Origin: Eublepharis macularius
Lineage: Eukaryota; Chordata; Lepidosauria; Squamata; Eublepharidae
DNA: 64,000 nt
Direction: 5' to 3'
Assembly (NCBI RefSeq): GCF_028583425.1
Contig: NC_072791.1
Location: 17,131,868-17,195,867, forward strand
The notes below the pieces were generated by a model. The model made no database searches and was not told the origin of the DNA. It saw only the letters and a list, made by a program, of their open reading frames with translations. Made by a program: the position numbers and the translations under genes. Below are positions 1-11,335 of the stretch, piece after piece. Position 1 is the first letter of the stretch, and each line of letters begins with the position of its first letter.

Positions 1-475
1 CCTTCATCTGAAAATCTTGTTGGTCTAGGAATCCCATTCACCTGGTGGGAGCAGTGGGATCCCCTGCTTTCACCCTCTGCTGCTTGCCTCCACTTAACTG
101 GCCCGGTGGGGGAGGAAGGCAAAGAATGGGCCTTCCAGGTGTGCTCCTAAGGCGGCGGCGCACCAGTGTGGGAGCACTCCTACGCTTTGCCACAGGCCAA
201 TGAAGCCCAATGATGCCTGCTGTGAAGCAGGCATGCACCCTGAGGCTGCATGATAATGTCACCGGAAGTGATGTCACCGGAAGTGCTGTCACCGGAAGTG
301 ACGTCACTGTGTGGCTGTGGGAATCATAACTAAACAACACAAGAAGAAGGTAAGAGCCAGGTCTCCCCCCTCCCACCAGAAGGGTAAGGGGACCGGGCAA
401 CCTGATGTTGGTCCCTAAGGTGCCCCTGGACTCAAATCCTGATGTTCTACTGCAGGCCAACATGGCTGTCTACCT
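1..475. repeat. Palindromic-family remnant interrupted by an unclassified insertion
   Basis: The left edge (CTGAAAATCTTGTTGGTCT) and 410-475 (CCCTAAGGTGCCCCTGGACT, then CTGCAGGCCAACATGGCTGT) belong to one diverged family copy. A segment of about 390 bp (about 27-406) lies between near-identical GTTGGTC words. The insert includes a 15-bp tandem repeat (256-305) and is otherwise unrecognised. Confidence 0.5.
256..305 (+). repeat. 15-bp tandem repeat
   Basis: ATGTCACCGGAAGTG is repeated three times with single changes, and a fourth partial copy starts at 301. Similar GATGTCACTTCC words recur near 1070, 4430 and 32510-32640, which suggests a dispersed family. Confidence 0.75.
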
Positions 476-2130
476 AAATCTATTCTTAAATGAAGTGATT
501 TAAATGATGTGATGGGAATATATCACTGAGAATAGCATTATATATTACATCATATACATTAGCCGCAACAGGATGGGATAGTCCGAGGATGCTAATTTGT
601 ACAGTTGTGTGTGATACTTTCAACTCATACAGTCTGAGGATGTGGACCAGATTCTTGGAAGTCTGTGACCTCCCATCATTTTGACCAATGCTTACCCATC
701 CTGGCTGCTTAAATCTGTTGTAGGGCAGGGGGGGGAGTGCTGGTGGACTGGGTCCAAGAGATAGTAAATGCCTCCCTGAAAGAGTAGGTGGTCACCCCTG
801 CCTTGAAGCAGGCATTGATGCAGCCTCTCCTAAAGAAACCTACTCTGGACCCAGGAGACTTGAATAACTACCATCCAGTCTCAAATGTTTGATTCTTGAC
901 CAAGGTGAAAGAAGAAGTGTTGGCTGGCCAGCTCCAGGGAATCCCAAATGAAATAGATGGTTGGATCCATTCTGATCTAGTTTCAGTCTTGGTCCTGGAC
1001 TTCCGCACTCTGCAGTGTCCCCAGTTCAGATCCCTGCAGCGCGTGGGTGCACTCCCAGGGGGCCGCGTGATGACATCACTTCCCATGATGACATCACTCC
1101 TCACCCCCATAGGTAAGTGCCCGGCCCCAATCCCCCACTGGGAGGTTGAGGGGGCCTGGAGGCAGCCTAGATCATCACCCAGAAGTGACATCCCCTCCAC
1201 CCCAAACTCTGCCCTCCACAGACACCAGCCTCCAAATCTCCCAACATTTGCTGAGGCAGTTTTGAAAACCCTAGCCAACTATGACTCTCCATGGCCCTGC
1301 CAGAATCTAGTACCAGCGTACTGAGAATAACCTTACTGTTTTCCGCATATACATGAAAACAGCAGGAAAGAGTATAGAAAGCCCTTTAAGTGCCAAATGC
1401 AAATCCAGCTTTAGTGCATTTCCCCCAGGAGAATTCCTCTCTGCCTTTGACGGTTGTCTAACAAGCAGCTTGGAGGCACTGAAGGACGATGAAAGTTTCA
1501 TCTTGCAAATACTTCATGGCACAAAAGCCTTGCCCCCCCTCCCAAAAAAGCTGGCAACCTGACTTCAGCCTCGCATTTTTCTACTTCCAGTGTCGTGAAT
1601 CTAGTTTATTTTCCCATGGCCTGTTGCAATGTAAAGCAAGCACAATACGAGCTTCATTGTTCTACAGAACTATAGTAAGAGCTTTGAGTGTATGTGTGTG
1701 GTTCTTATGAAATGCCACTTGAGCCAAAATGTTTAGTTTAGACAAGCTCCCCCCTCCCTCCAATAACCATATACACCATCTATCAACTTCTCTGCACCTG
1801 CTGGACTGAGAAACCCATGTTTGTTTTAAACCAAGGTCATGAAAAGAACTACCTCCTCGTTGCTGGGTTTCTCAGAAAGCTCTCTGGGAAGGAAGGGAAG
1901 TGGCAAAACGTTCTCTTCAGTGCACCCAAAGAGAAGCGAAGCGCCAGGCGAGATTCTTGTGAGGGGGAAAAATCTGTCAAATGGCTCTGAGAAATCAAAA
2001 CGAAATAAAGGGCACTGAGGACTTGGCAGCAAACACACCCCCTGTTGACCACCATGCATTACAAAACAGTGGAGCCACAGCTTGCCCCATCCTTACGCTT
2101 TGCTGCCCGACTTGCACACTGGCCCAGACA

Positions 2131-2325
2131 TAGGGTTGCCAACCTCCAGATGAGGCCTGGATGTCCCCCATAATTACAACTGATCTCCAGTTTTCTCAGT
2201 TCCCCTGGAGAAAAATGGCTGCCTTTACCCCACTGAGGCCCTTCCCTTCCCCCAAACCCTATCCTTCCTAGGGTCCACTCCCAAATCTCCAGGAATTTCC
2301 CAACCCCAACCCAGAGTTGGCAGCC
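2131..2325 (-). repeat. GTTGCCAAC-family repeat
   Basis: It starts TAGGGTTGCCAACCTCCAGA and ends CCCAGAGTTGGCAGCC. The inner words are ATAATTACAACTGATCTCCA and CCCAAATCTCCAGGAATTTC. The matching ends suggest a short terminal inverted repeat, but the family is not classified here. Confidence 0.7.
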
Positions 2326-2394
2326 AAGTCTGGATATCTTTGGTAGATAACTTTGGTTCTGCTGCTTCTGTGACTGCAGAATTCTTTGGTATGT

Positions 2395-2620
2395 TCTTGG
2401 CCTCGCGCATTAGATGTATACTGTAAGACAATAATGCTAGGGAAAGCAGAAGGCAGGAGGAAAAGAGGAAGACCCAAAACGAGATGGCTGGACTTCATAA
2501 AAGAAGCCACGTCCTCCAGTTTGCAGGATCTGAGCAAGTCTGTGAATGATAGAAGGTTCTGGAGGTCTTTCCTTCATAAGGGTCACCATAGGTAGGAGGC
2601 GACTTGATGGCACACATAAT
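2395..2620 (+). pseudogene. RTE/BovB-like LINE 3' end fragment
   Basis: An open frame gives LGKAEGRRKRGRPKTRWLDF followed by the typical SSSLQDLSKSVNDRRFWRSF end. The family 3' end, CCATAGGTAGGAGGCGACTT, follows at about 2600. Confidence 0.75.
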
Positions 2621-2683
2621 GCACCCACATACTGAATATGCGCTGGGAACCAAGAGGGAATGTACTGACCATGCTGACACATT

Positions 2684-3243
2684 AGATTTACCAACTCCAG
2701 CTTGGGAAATTCCTGGAGATTTGGGGGCAGTGCCTGGGGAGGGGAGAGTTTGGGGAGGGGAGAGAGATCAGCCGGGAAGTGCAGCCATAGATTTCACCCT
2801 CTGAAGCTGCCCTTTCTTCCAGGAGAATTGACTGCTGTAGTCTAGAGGTCAGTTGGAATCAGGGCTTTTTTTCTGGGAAAAGAGGTGGTGGAACTCAGGA
2901 CCACACAATGACGTCACTTTGGGTCAGCCGGAACAAGGGGGGAGTTTTGTAAAGTTTAATTCGCCCTCGGTGAAAATGGTCACATGGCTGGTGTTCCCGC
3001 CCCTGATCTCCAGACAGAGGGGAATTTAGATTGCCCTCCACACAGTGGCAAGAAGCCACGTCCTCCAGTTTGCAAGATCTAAGCGATCGGGGGTGGGGCA
3101 ACCAGCGATCAGGGGGCGGAGCCACCGGCCATGTGACCATTTTCAAGAGGTGCCGGAACTCCGTTCCACCGCATTCCCGCTGAAAAAAAGCACTGGTTGG
3201 AATTCTGGGAGGACACCAGGCCTCACCAAGAAGTTGGCAGCCT
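2684..3243 (+). repeat. GTTGCCAAC-family repeat carrying a nested hAT
   Basis: The left part (CCAACTCCAGCTTGGGAAAT, then TTCTTCCAGGAGAATTGACT) breaks at 2859. The right part (TCTGGGAGGACACCAGGCCT, AGTTGGCAGCC) resumes at about 3204. The hAT MITE with its duplication lies between. Confidence 0.7.
2860..3195. mobile_element. hAT MITE, CAGGGCTTTTTTTC family, copy 1
   Basis: The element starts CAGGGCTTTTTTTC and ends GAAAAAAAGCACTG, flanked by the 8-bp duplication GTTGGAAT (2852-2859 and 3196-3203). The interior is palindromic, with GATCTCCAGACAGAGGGG and its complement facing each other. It is inserted in a GTTGCCAAC-family repeat, whose sequence resumes at 3196. It also carries an internal word (CACGTCCTCCAGTTTGCA) shared with the BovB-like LINE. 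Confidence 0.88.
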
Positions 3244-4823
3244 TACGCCATACAAAAGTGCTTATGCTGGATCCAACCATGGGTCCATCTAACTCAGTGT
3301 TGCCCCTTTGGTTGGCGGCACTCTTCCAAATCTCACCAGAACAAGAAAACACTGTGACCAACTGACTGTCACAATCCTTTAGGACACAGTAAAGCCAGAA
3401 TCCGCTATCAAACAACTTCTTTATACAGAATCAGTAAATAACAGAAGGCAAAAACGTCTACATCCGCCAGTTGATAGCATCATACATTTCATAGTTTTTT
3501 AAAGTGCAATAGTTCTTGTAAACTTCCAAATCTCGAGAAGAATCTTTCCCGGCTCTCTGTTAAGTCTTTATCTAGAGTTGCTGGGCTCTTGCGCATGCCA
3601 GGCCCGTGCTGTAGAACAGAGCCACTGTCCCTGTTTACAAAGGACCCCCGAACTGCTGCAGAAGCTGGATCCAGCCATGAGAAGCTGGGCACATTTCTCA
3701 GAGAGAGCGAGAGCCCTCGGAGTGACATTGCAATGCCGTGAGAAATCGTGTGTCACACAGCCTGGAGCGAGAATGCTTAGCCGTACTATTTTGGTTTCCT
3801 CATCTGTTGCATCACACCTGACCACGTATTTTATTTCATAGCTGTCATTGTTCATCAGCCGGTGAAACTCACACTGCAGTAATGCGTTCAAAAACGTTCC
3901 TTCTTGTCGGGCGCTCTGGGATATTGAAGCCAAAGGCACATTTTGGGATCATTCACTTCAAATTTATTGCTTAAAAAATTTGCTCAATTTTTTATTTTTT
4001 TTTGCTTTTGCCAAGTTGGGATATAGAGGCGAACAAAGCAAACCAGAATACAGGGATAACTACTTCTTGAAGTGTGTCGTGGTCAGTTCTTTCCACAACA
4101 GACCCAAACGACCTCCTTGAGCTTTGCTTTGCAAACTGTGCTGAGACAAATGATGAAAGCTGGATTTTTTCTGCAAATCTGACGGCTTCCTCATAGAATT
4201 GCCACTTAAGTGGTAGGAGTGGGGAACACTCACCTAGCCCCCAGTTGCCTACCCTTGCTCAGGAAAACAGTGGAGGGAAAATGCGGGGTCCAGAATGGCA
4301 TCTTCAGAGGTCTCGTCATTTTTGGCTGCATAGCTGGAAGTGACATAACTGCACCACAGAAGACTCTAGGATTTACCCTATGGTTTTACCATAGAGTTTC
4401 AAGTGAACCCTAGAGCATCCCGCAATGTAGTGATGTCATTTCTGGTAACACAGCCAGAAATAATGTCATGATGTCATGGGACACCATTCTGGCAAGGGTC
4501 CACGCCCCCTCCCCTCCAATCTCCCAGTTTATTCCCTCATGGTTGACCCTGGTGCATAGGATTTGCTGTTTATACAGCACATCAGAATCAGATGTAATGG
4601 TATGACGCTGCCTTATGGCAAAACTGTATTTTTTTATCCCCCCTTTGTGTGTATGTGAACAGGCCTAGCTGCAGACACACGACATAAAGCAGAGCATGAA
4701 TAGAAGCTGAGCCCATATGAAAATTCATGCACTACAATGATCATGCACAGCACACTCTCAAAATGCATGACTCACAGGCTCCTGTTCCATATGACTGGCA
4801 TACCAATGTAACATTTGCAGAGG
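3244..4823. other. Intergenic DNA, nothing firmly recognised
   Basis: It contains a minus-strand frame at 3568-3939 without family likeness and GATGTCATTTC-type words near 4430. I see no exon or element that can be supported. Confidence 0.5.
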
Positions 4824-5184
4824 GACTTGGAGAATGTGTAGAACATCTGCTCAACACGCAGAAGGTCCCAGGTTCAAGCCCCAGCGTCTCCAGCTAAAAG
4901 GATCGTGGAGGAGATGATGTGAAAGACCGCAAGCTGAGAGCCATTGTCAGTCTGAGTAGACAAGTCTTGCTTTGAAGGAGCAATGGTCTGATTCCGTATA
5001 AGGCACATAATATAAGCCAGCCAAGGAAGCTGCGTCTGCCCCCCTTGCTTGGAAGCGAGCTGCCAGTGGGCTGCACGATGCCGCCAGCCTTTTCCTGCAC
5101 TCCTCCCCCGCCCTCCCGTGGGCTGCAAACCAGGCTGCAAGTGAGTCTGCAGCCATGGCATAAGGCAGCTTCATGTGTCCTCTC
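4824..5184 (+). mobile_element. tRNA-derived SINE (squamate type), interrupted
   Basis: A B-box-like GGTTCAAGCCCC lies at 4871, in CAGAAGGTCCCAGGTTCAAG, followed by GATGATGTGAAAGACCGC and GTCAGTCTGAGTAGACAAG. The usual end, TAAGGCAGCTTCATGTGT, appears only at 5161-5178, so about 160 bp is inserted before it. Confidence 0.72.
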
Positions 5185-5245
5185 CATCCCCACCCCATGC
5201 ACCGACATAAGCTCATTCTATTCCTGACACTACTTGTGTGATTTG

Positions 5246-5480
5246 GATGCCATTAGGGCTGCCAGCCTCCAGGTGGTAGCTGGGGATCTCCCAGAATTAC
5301 AACTGATTTCCAGGCAACAGAGACCAGTTCCACTGGGGAAGTTGGCCTCTCTGAAGGGTGAACTCTATGGCATCCAACCATTTGGAGGCCCCTCCCCTCC
5401 CCAAACCGCACCCTCTCCAGGCTCCACCCCCAAATCTCCAAGAATTTTTCAACCAGGACCTGATAGTCCTAGATGCTATG
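5246..5480 (-). repeat. GTTGCCAAC-family repeat
   Basis: A long copy: AGGGCTGCCAGCCTCCAGGT, GGATCTCCCAGAATTACAAC, CTCTATGGCATCCAACCATT and CCAGGCTCCACCCCCAAATC. Confidence 0.7.
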
Positions 5481-5959
5481 GGTCCGAAAGCCTAATTTGA
5501 AACATAAATAAATCAAGCAAAACCCAGTAACCGGATTCTTTTCAAAAAATCACAGTACAGGGTTCTTTTAAAAGTATTTAAAAGCAAGCATGAAGGGGAC
5601 GCCAGCTGAAGAAAGCAGCAGTGCGGCCCAAGTTCCCAACTGGCCCCAGCGAGCTGCGGCCAATAATGGAGTCTTCATTGATTTCCTCTGCTGCCACCCT
5701 TCCATTTACCGTAAGGCAACTTGGAGCAAGGCTGTAACAGGAAACTTACAAATGCTCTTCGCGGGAGCTATATTTAGGCAGACGCTCTGACATGATACTG
5801 CAGAATAAAATAAACATGCAGGAGCCGGCCGTTCCTTGGGGACTTGCAGCTCCATCCTCCTGACATAGGAGGACCGAGCAAATCGTTCTGCAGCCACCGA
5901 TGTGACCTTTGCTAGGGAAAACATATCGAAACAAAGGCCAAGAATGAAATTCACGGAAG

Positions 5960-6045
5960 GCCTTTTTGTTAGGACCAACCCAACAAATGCGAAACTTCAT
6001 GCAACTTTTCGAGCCCACTGGGATTCTTCATCAAGCTGGATGCGA
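5960..6045 (-). mobile_element. Possible further hammerhead-like repeat family
   Basis: On the minus strand the order CTTGATGAAGAATCCCAGTG, GGGCTCGAAAAGTTGCATGAA and TTGTTGGGTTGGTCCTAAC parallels the right arm of the palindromic family. The core has an extra U (CUUGAUGA). The relationship is inferred from layout only. Confidence 0.4.
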
Positions 6046-6498
6046 TAAGATTTTAAAAAGGTAGAAGGGTGGAAAGCACATCTCCCAGGCCGTGGTGTAA
6101 AGGTTTGAACTCACTGGCTTCCTCGGTGAGATGCCAGCAGGCTATAAGCTTAACTTTTATTTCTGCAGTGTAGAGTTACACGGCATGTTCTCCGGGAAGC
6201 AGTGTCCAGTCCATCTCTATTCTTTGTTCTTTCACTGAAACACAGAAACCATCCAAAGTTCATCCAAAATTGTCCCAAATGCAAAGGCACACAGGCACCC
6301 GTCCCATCCTCCCAAATCCCTGAAAGCGGCACTAGAACGTAAGTCTATGTACCGTGACTTCATCTGTAGAAGCTCCAGAACGTCAGATCACGTACAGTTG
6401 CACTCTATGGAGCACTGTTTTCTGTCTGCGCTGTCTGTTTTCTGTCTGCGCTGATTGTATTTGTTTATTTTATTATTTACTTACAGTAAATAATTATA

Positions 6499-6648
6499 GA
6501 TCCAGAGGAGTTAGCTGTGTTAGTCTGTAGTAGCAAAATAGTAAAGAGTCCAGTAGGACCTTTAAGACTAACCAACTTTTAGCTTTGGCTCTCGAAAGCT
6601 TATGCTACAATAAAGTTGGTTAGCCTTAAAGGTGCTACCGGACTCTTT
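6499..6648. mobile_element. Palindromic PLE-related element, 14-bp target duplication
   Basis: AGTAAATAATTATA occurs on both sides (6485-6498 and 6649-6662). The element has arms GAGTCCAGTAGGACCTTTAAG and CTTAAAGGTGCTACCGGACTC. The ribozyme centre is reduced to CTCTCGAAAGCTTATGC (GAAA and AGCU kept, CUGAUGA lost). Confidence 0.85.
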
Positions 6649-6769
6649 AGTAAATAATTATAAACTATGTATTTATAGTCCGCCTTTCTCACTGAAACTC
6701 AAGGGGCAACCACACAGTGTAACACAATGGTTTAACTGTTGACCAGTTGCTTCGGGTCTGCGCCACTAC

Positions 6770-6828
6770 TCTTCCTTCCTTCCTTCCTTCCTTCCTTCCT
6801 TTCTTCCTTCCTTCCTTCCTTCCTTCCA
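6770..6828. repeat. (CTTC)n / (GAAG)n microsatellite
   Basis: A near-perfect CTTC tetranucleotide run with one TTTC interruption, giving a meaningless lysine/glutamate/glycine/arginine repeat on the other strand. Confidence 0.95.
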
Positions 6829-7197
6829 ACTGCTTCCATCAGAATTTGCTTGTGTTTTTCTCTTGGTGAGCAGCAAAGCTGGTGAAGGGAGAGGTGCAGC
6901 CAGCATATCAATCAAACTTCTGGCCTCTCGTTGGCTAAAACAATGGAGGGTGGGAAGAGGCTTCTTTGACCACAATTGAGCCGAATACTTCCTGCATATT
7001 TCACCTCTTTTTTTAAAAAAAAGACAGGTGGGTCCCATGGCAATCTTACGTCCTTGCTGTTTTGTAAGAAATAAGCACATGCCTAGAACACACCTAACAC
7101 TCCCTTGAGCGTGCACCTTGGAGAAGAGGATCAGGCATGGAAGCAAGCTGCTTTCTGAGAAACTGTTATTTCATTGGTCATCTTCTCATAATGATAG

Positions 7198-7430
7198 TTT
7201 CAGGTGGGTAGCCGTGTTGGTCTGCAGGAGAAGATTCGGGCCCAGTAGCACCTCAGAGATCAACTAGGTGCCATTAAAGTTGCCAGCCTCTAGGACAGCA
7301 AGATTCAGGTCCAGCAGAACCTTAAAGACCAACTAGATTTCCAGGGTGTGAGCGAGAGTCAAAGCTCCCTTTACCCTGGAAATCTAGTTGTTCTCTAAAG
7401 TGCTACTGGGCCCAAATCTTGCTCTTCTCA
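7198..7430. mobile_element. Palindromic-family element, diverged
   Basis: Family words GTAGCCGTGTTGGTCTGCAG, CCCAGTAGCACCTCAGAGA and TAAAGTGCTACTGGGCCC are present in inverted arrangement. The centre (GTGTGAGCGAGAGTCAAAGC) no longer has an intact hammerhead core. Confidence 0.65.
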
Positions 7431-7752
7431 TCACAGAATCTCAGGGACCCTCAGAACACTCTTCTGGAATATATAATGGTGGCCTCTGTTGTTGTTAACA
7501 CCACTTACAGGGTTCAAGGTCATGGCTAGACGACACGCTCACCAAGTTCCTGGCTGATGATGTCATGTCTGGCAAGAGCGCTCACCATGAGTGTAGATCA
7601 TCGCAAATGGTAAATTGCATTGTGTGGTATACAGTACTTAAAAAAACCTTTTCCCCGGAGCTCTGAAGAACCTATCCCATCAGTCATTGAAAGCTCCCCA
7701 AAGGAAGTTGCAGAAGCCAGTCCTTTGAAGGGAGAACCATAGGCACAGATGG

Positions 7753-7810
7753 AAAGATGACTTATAGTATAAGTCATACTATAAGTCATCTTTCAGATGA
7801 CTTATAGTAT
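7753..7810. repeat. AT-rich hairpin with a third direct copy
   Basis: AAAGATGACTTATAGTAT (7753-7770) and its complement (7776-7793) flank AAGTC, a perfect 18-bp stem with a 5-nt loop. GATGACTTATAGTAT recurs at 7796-7810. Confidence 0.85.
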
Positions 7811-7984
7811 GATCCTAAGCCGAGATGCACCTTTCTAAGCCTGTTGACCCACAGACTTAGAAAGCCGTAAGGTTGCTTAGAACTGAGTAGATGAAAGAAT
7901 CGGAACTTTACAGCCAACTGATTTTGAAAGCCTCCGTCCCAATGCAAACACTCTTAATTGCTAGGGGCTTAAAAGATCACAGGG

Positions 7985-8660
7985 CAACCCTCACAGACTT
8001 GTTGAGGTGGACCCTGAGGTGGAAAACGCACATGATAAAGGTCTCTGTGATGCCTGCACCATCAAGAGTAAGCCTGGGCTGGTTTCGTCACCTTACTTGA
8101 ATTTTTGCTGCTTTCAAAGCATATGTTGGCTTAATTATGGTCATGTGTTTTATGCTGCTTTTATCGGTACTGTTTTATATAGCTATGCTTTTTTATTGCT
8201 TAGTGTGGTTTTACTTGGACAACTTCTTGACAGAGAGATAAAAAGTATTAAATCCATAAGTGGGTTAGATATTGCAGGACAGTCTAAAGAGTTAGCAAAC
8301 CGGCTTACAATGTTCTCTTAGGCGGGGAGTAAGCCACACTGAATAAAACTTCTGAGTAGACCTGTTTAGGATTGCTCCCTTAGTGTTGTACTAGATGCAA
8401 GGCCAAAACATTTCTTTTTACACATTGGTTTTTTATTGTTTTAATAGTTTGCTTCTGGTGGTATTAAGGGATTTGGAGATTTTTAAAAGGTACATGGACA
8501 TGTTATGCTGTTTTAATGGCTGCTTCATAATGGCTTGATTGGTTTTCATACTGATAATTTATGATGTTTTCTATGATTTTACGGTATTATTTTTATCTGC
8601 CCAGCTGTCAGGACTTCGGAGAAGTGGCATAGAAATCCCACAAATAAATAAATAAAAGCC
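7985..8660 (+). mobile_element. Probable L2-like LINE 3' end
   Basis: An AT-rich segment with TTATTTTTATCTGCCCAGCTG and GGCATAGAAATCCCACAAATAAATAAATAAA (read in parts) resembles a LINE 3' end. The body (8100-8600) has no frame I can assign. Confidence 0.45.
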
Positions 8661-9257
8661 ATCTTCTGAGCAGCTCAAACGGTAAACCAACATCCAGATA
8701 CTTGTTATCAAAATGGAGGGGGAAAGTGAGTCACCTGCAGACAATTCGTTGTGTTTTCTGTTGCGACTCTGCTCTTGTTATCTTTAGCCATCTGAGCTCC
8801 AGGTAGGCCACCAAGGACTAACCCATTAAAAATAATGGAACGAGTGACCTCACACCACTCTGTTCAGAAGCCCTCTTTCTCTCCGGCGACCTCTCCGGAG
8901 GCTCTTGTGAGCTGCTGCCAGAACCAGCGACCTCCAGATGGCTGCTGCGTTCTGTACTGATTCCAGGAAGACCGATTCCAGGAAGATGGTGATCCATCAG
9001 AGGAAAGACAGTTTTCTACAGCTTTCCTCCCCCCATGGCCCGTTCAAGTCAACGGGAATAAAAGAGGCAAAAACGACCAGGCATTTGCCTGCACCGTAGA
9101 ACTGAGACATGAAGGACAGAAAGAGGGAAGTAATTGAGAGCCACTGTGGGTGACTGCCTGTGGGGTGTAGTGGCTAAAACATGAGCCTTGGATCTGGAAG
9201 AACCAAGTTCTAACCTCCACACTCCTCTATTCTGGGCCAGTATTTCTTGCTCAGCCT

Positions 9258-9720
9258 AATAATAATAACGGCACTTATATACCGCTCTTCTAGATGGATT
9301 AGTGGCCCATTCAAAGCAGTGAACAAAGTCAGTATTATTATTATTATCATCCCCATAATACAGCTGGGGAGCTGGGGCTGACAGGAGTGGCTTACCCAAG
9401 GCTACTATTGAGATCATAGCAGTCATGGGAGTCGAACCAGCAGAGCACTGATTTGCAACCCAACCACTTAACATCTATGCTACAGCTGCTCATAATAATA
9501 ACTGTGCTTATATACCGCTCTTCAGACAGATTGGTGCCCCACTCAGAGTAGTGAACAAAGTCAGTGTTATCATTATCCCCACAATACAGCTGGGGAGCTG
9601 GGGCTGAGAGCTGGGGCTAACCCAAGGCCACCTTCTGAGCTCAGGGCAGTAGCGGGATTCGAACCAGCAGAGCGTTGATTTGTAGCCCAACTACTTAACT
9701 ACTATGCTACAGCAGCCTGC
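9258..9720 (-). mobile_element. Two tandem tRNA-derived SINE copies
   Basis: Two head-to-tail reversed copies (9258-9490 and 9491-9720). Each runs from CTTATATACCGCTCTTC to a tRNA-like end with GTCGAACCAGCAGAGCACTG or a close match. They are about 85-90 percent alike by eye. Confidence 0.72.
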
Positions 9721-10344
9721 CTTCCAGGGTTGTTCTGAAGATAAACTGGGGGAAGGGAGAGCTTTGTTTGCCACTCTGAACATCTTAGAGAAAGGGTGGG
9801 ATGACATAAAAAGATAGATGGGTAGAGTTTCCACAGCTGAGTGCCAAAGTGAAAGCCATGAGCTGTCCTATCAGAAATAGCATCCATAAGACAATAAAAT
9901 CCAAACATCAGTCTCACATAGAATAATCTACCCCACAAAAACACAAGGCAGGGGGAGGAACACCCTGGTGCTGCATTTAGAAACTACCACTGAAAAGCTC
10001 AGGAAAATAAAACACTTCTGTACCTCTTATAAAGGCCCAACAATGAGGGATCCCTTCCTCCCAGCTGCTACAAGCTGTTTTGTAATGCTGGCACCCACTG
10101 AGCAAGTCTGCTTCTAGCAGACGAAGGCCTAACAATCCTAGAAGGAGGGATAGCAAGCAGAGCTGCTGTATGAGGTCTTGAGAACGGTGTAGTCTTACCA
10201 GTGGACTGACTAGTTCCTTGAAGTGGTAGCTGTAGGAGTGAGGAGTGCCCCACATTATCTTCCTCTTGTGCTTGATCCTGCCTCAAAGGATCACGTCCAA
10301 AATGCAGAACTCCTCTGCCCCGGGTAGAAACTCTGTGTTGTGCG

Positions 10345-10938
10345 TGCTTGCGTGTGTGTTATATGCTGTCAAGTTGCCTCCGACCTATGGCAACCCTATG
10401 AATGAAAGACCTCCAAAACACCCTGTCATTAACAGACTTGCTCAGATCCTGCAAACTGGAGGACGTGGCTTCTTTGATTGATTCAAGCCATCTCTTTTTA
10501 GGTCTTCCTCTTTTCCTACTGCCTTCCACTTTCCCTAGCATTATTGACTTTTCCAGAGAATCTTGTCTTCTCCTGATGTGACCAAAGTACGATAGCCTCA
10601 GTTTTGTCATTTTAGCTTCTAGGCAAAATTCACGCTTGATTTGATCTAATACCCACTTATTTGTCTTTTTGGCTGTCCACGGTATCCGCAAAACTCTCCT
10701 CCAGCACCACATTTCAAATGAATCCATTTTCTTCCTGTCAGCTTTCTTCACTGCCCAACTTTCACATCCAGACATCGTAATGGGGAATACCGTCGTTTGG
10801 ATTATCTTGATCTTGGTCTCCAGAGAGACATCTTTATCTTTAAGGATCTTCTCTAGCTCCCTCACAGCTGCTCTTCCAAGGCTCAATCTTCTTCTGATTT
10901 CTTCATTGCAGTCTCCCTTTTGGATGATGATTGAGCCA
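10345..10938 (-). pseudogene. RTE/BovB-like LINE ORF2 C-terminus, left arm
   Basis: An open frame of about 175 codons (10359-10886) shows the C-terminal signature of RTE-clade ORF2: ESWAVKKADRKKMDSFE, MWCWRRVLRIPWTAKKTN, LSYFGHIRRRQDSLEKSIML, GKVEGSRKRGRPKKRWLES and the end WRSFIHRVAIGRRQLDSI. The catalytic reverse-transcriptase core lies upstream and is absent. BovB-like RTE LINEs are abundant in squamates, which fits the other repeats. Confidence 0.82.
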
Positions 10939-10983
10939 TAGTTTTGGGGTAGAAACTATGTCATTGTAATCCACAGAACTCAC

Positions 10984-11150
10984 TTTGGCAGCACTCAGGT
11001 CATCATCAGGGAAGGAAAGTGAGCTGTACAGCCGCCCAGTGTTCACTGAGGCTTCTCCACAAGCGCCCAGCCTGTCCACTATACTGACGCCAAGTGAGAG
11101 GTCCTCACCAGGCACTAGCAGCTCTTCTTCAAAAACCCGACTCATCTTTT
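10984..11150 (-). CDS. Candidate orphan 5' coding exon of unknown gene
   Basis: On the minus strand a pyrimidine-rich tract ending GGCTACAG is followed by AAAAG, then ATG (11145) and 54 codons, then a consensus donor GTGAGT at 10983. The encoded piece, MSRVFEEELLVPGEDLSLG to SFPDDDLSAAK, is acidic and lacks stops. I do not recognise the protein. It sits in the spacer of the inverted duplication, with LINE sequence just downstream, so it may be an exon of an unfinished gene on the minus strand, a pseudogene piece, or chance. No second convincing exon was found nearby. Confidence 0.35.
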
Positions 11151-11231
11151 CTGTAGCCAAAACAAAAAACCCTTGCCAAAAAGCCTGAAAAAGCCTTATC
11201 ACAGAGTACTGCCAAATTTGCACCAATCCCT

Positions 11232-11335
11232 ACAGAATCCTCAAGCTGCCACCATGTCAATGATAGGATGTTTTGGAGGTCTTTCATTCATAGGGTCGCC
11301 ATAGGTTGGAGGCGACTTGACGGCACATAACCACA
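11232..11335 (+). pseudogene. RTE/BovB-like LINE 3' end fragment
   Basis: A short piece with GTTTTGGAGGTCTTTCATTC and CCATAGGTTGGAGGCGACTT, the terminal sequence of the family. It lies in the spacer of the inverted duplication. Confidence 0.7.

Noticed and set aside
3568..3939. Minus-strand frame of 123 codons that looks somewhat protein-like
   Set aside because: No recognised domain, no clear donor, and no second exon nearby. The composition could arise by chance.
4871..4882. tRNA-like B box
   Set aside because: It belongs to a tRNA-derived SINE; no cloverleaf can be formed, so it is not a tRNA gene.
6766..7146. 126-codon minus-strand frame ending in a KEGR repeat
   Set aside because: Its end is simply a translated (CTTC)n microsatellite and the rest has no likeness to a protein.
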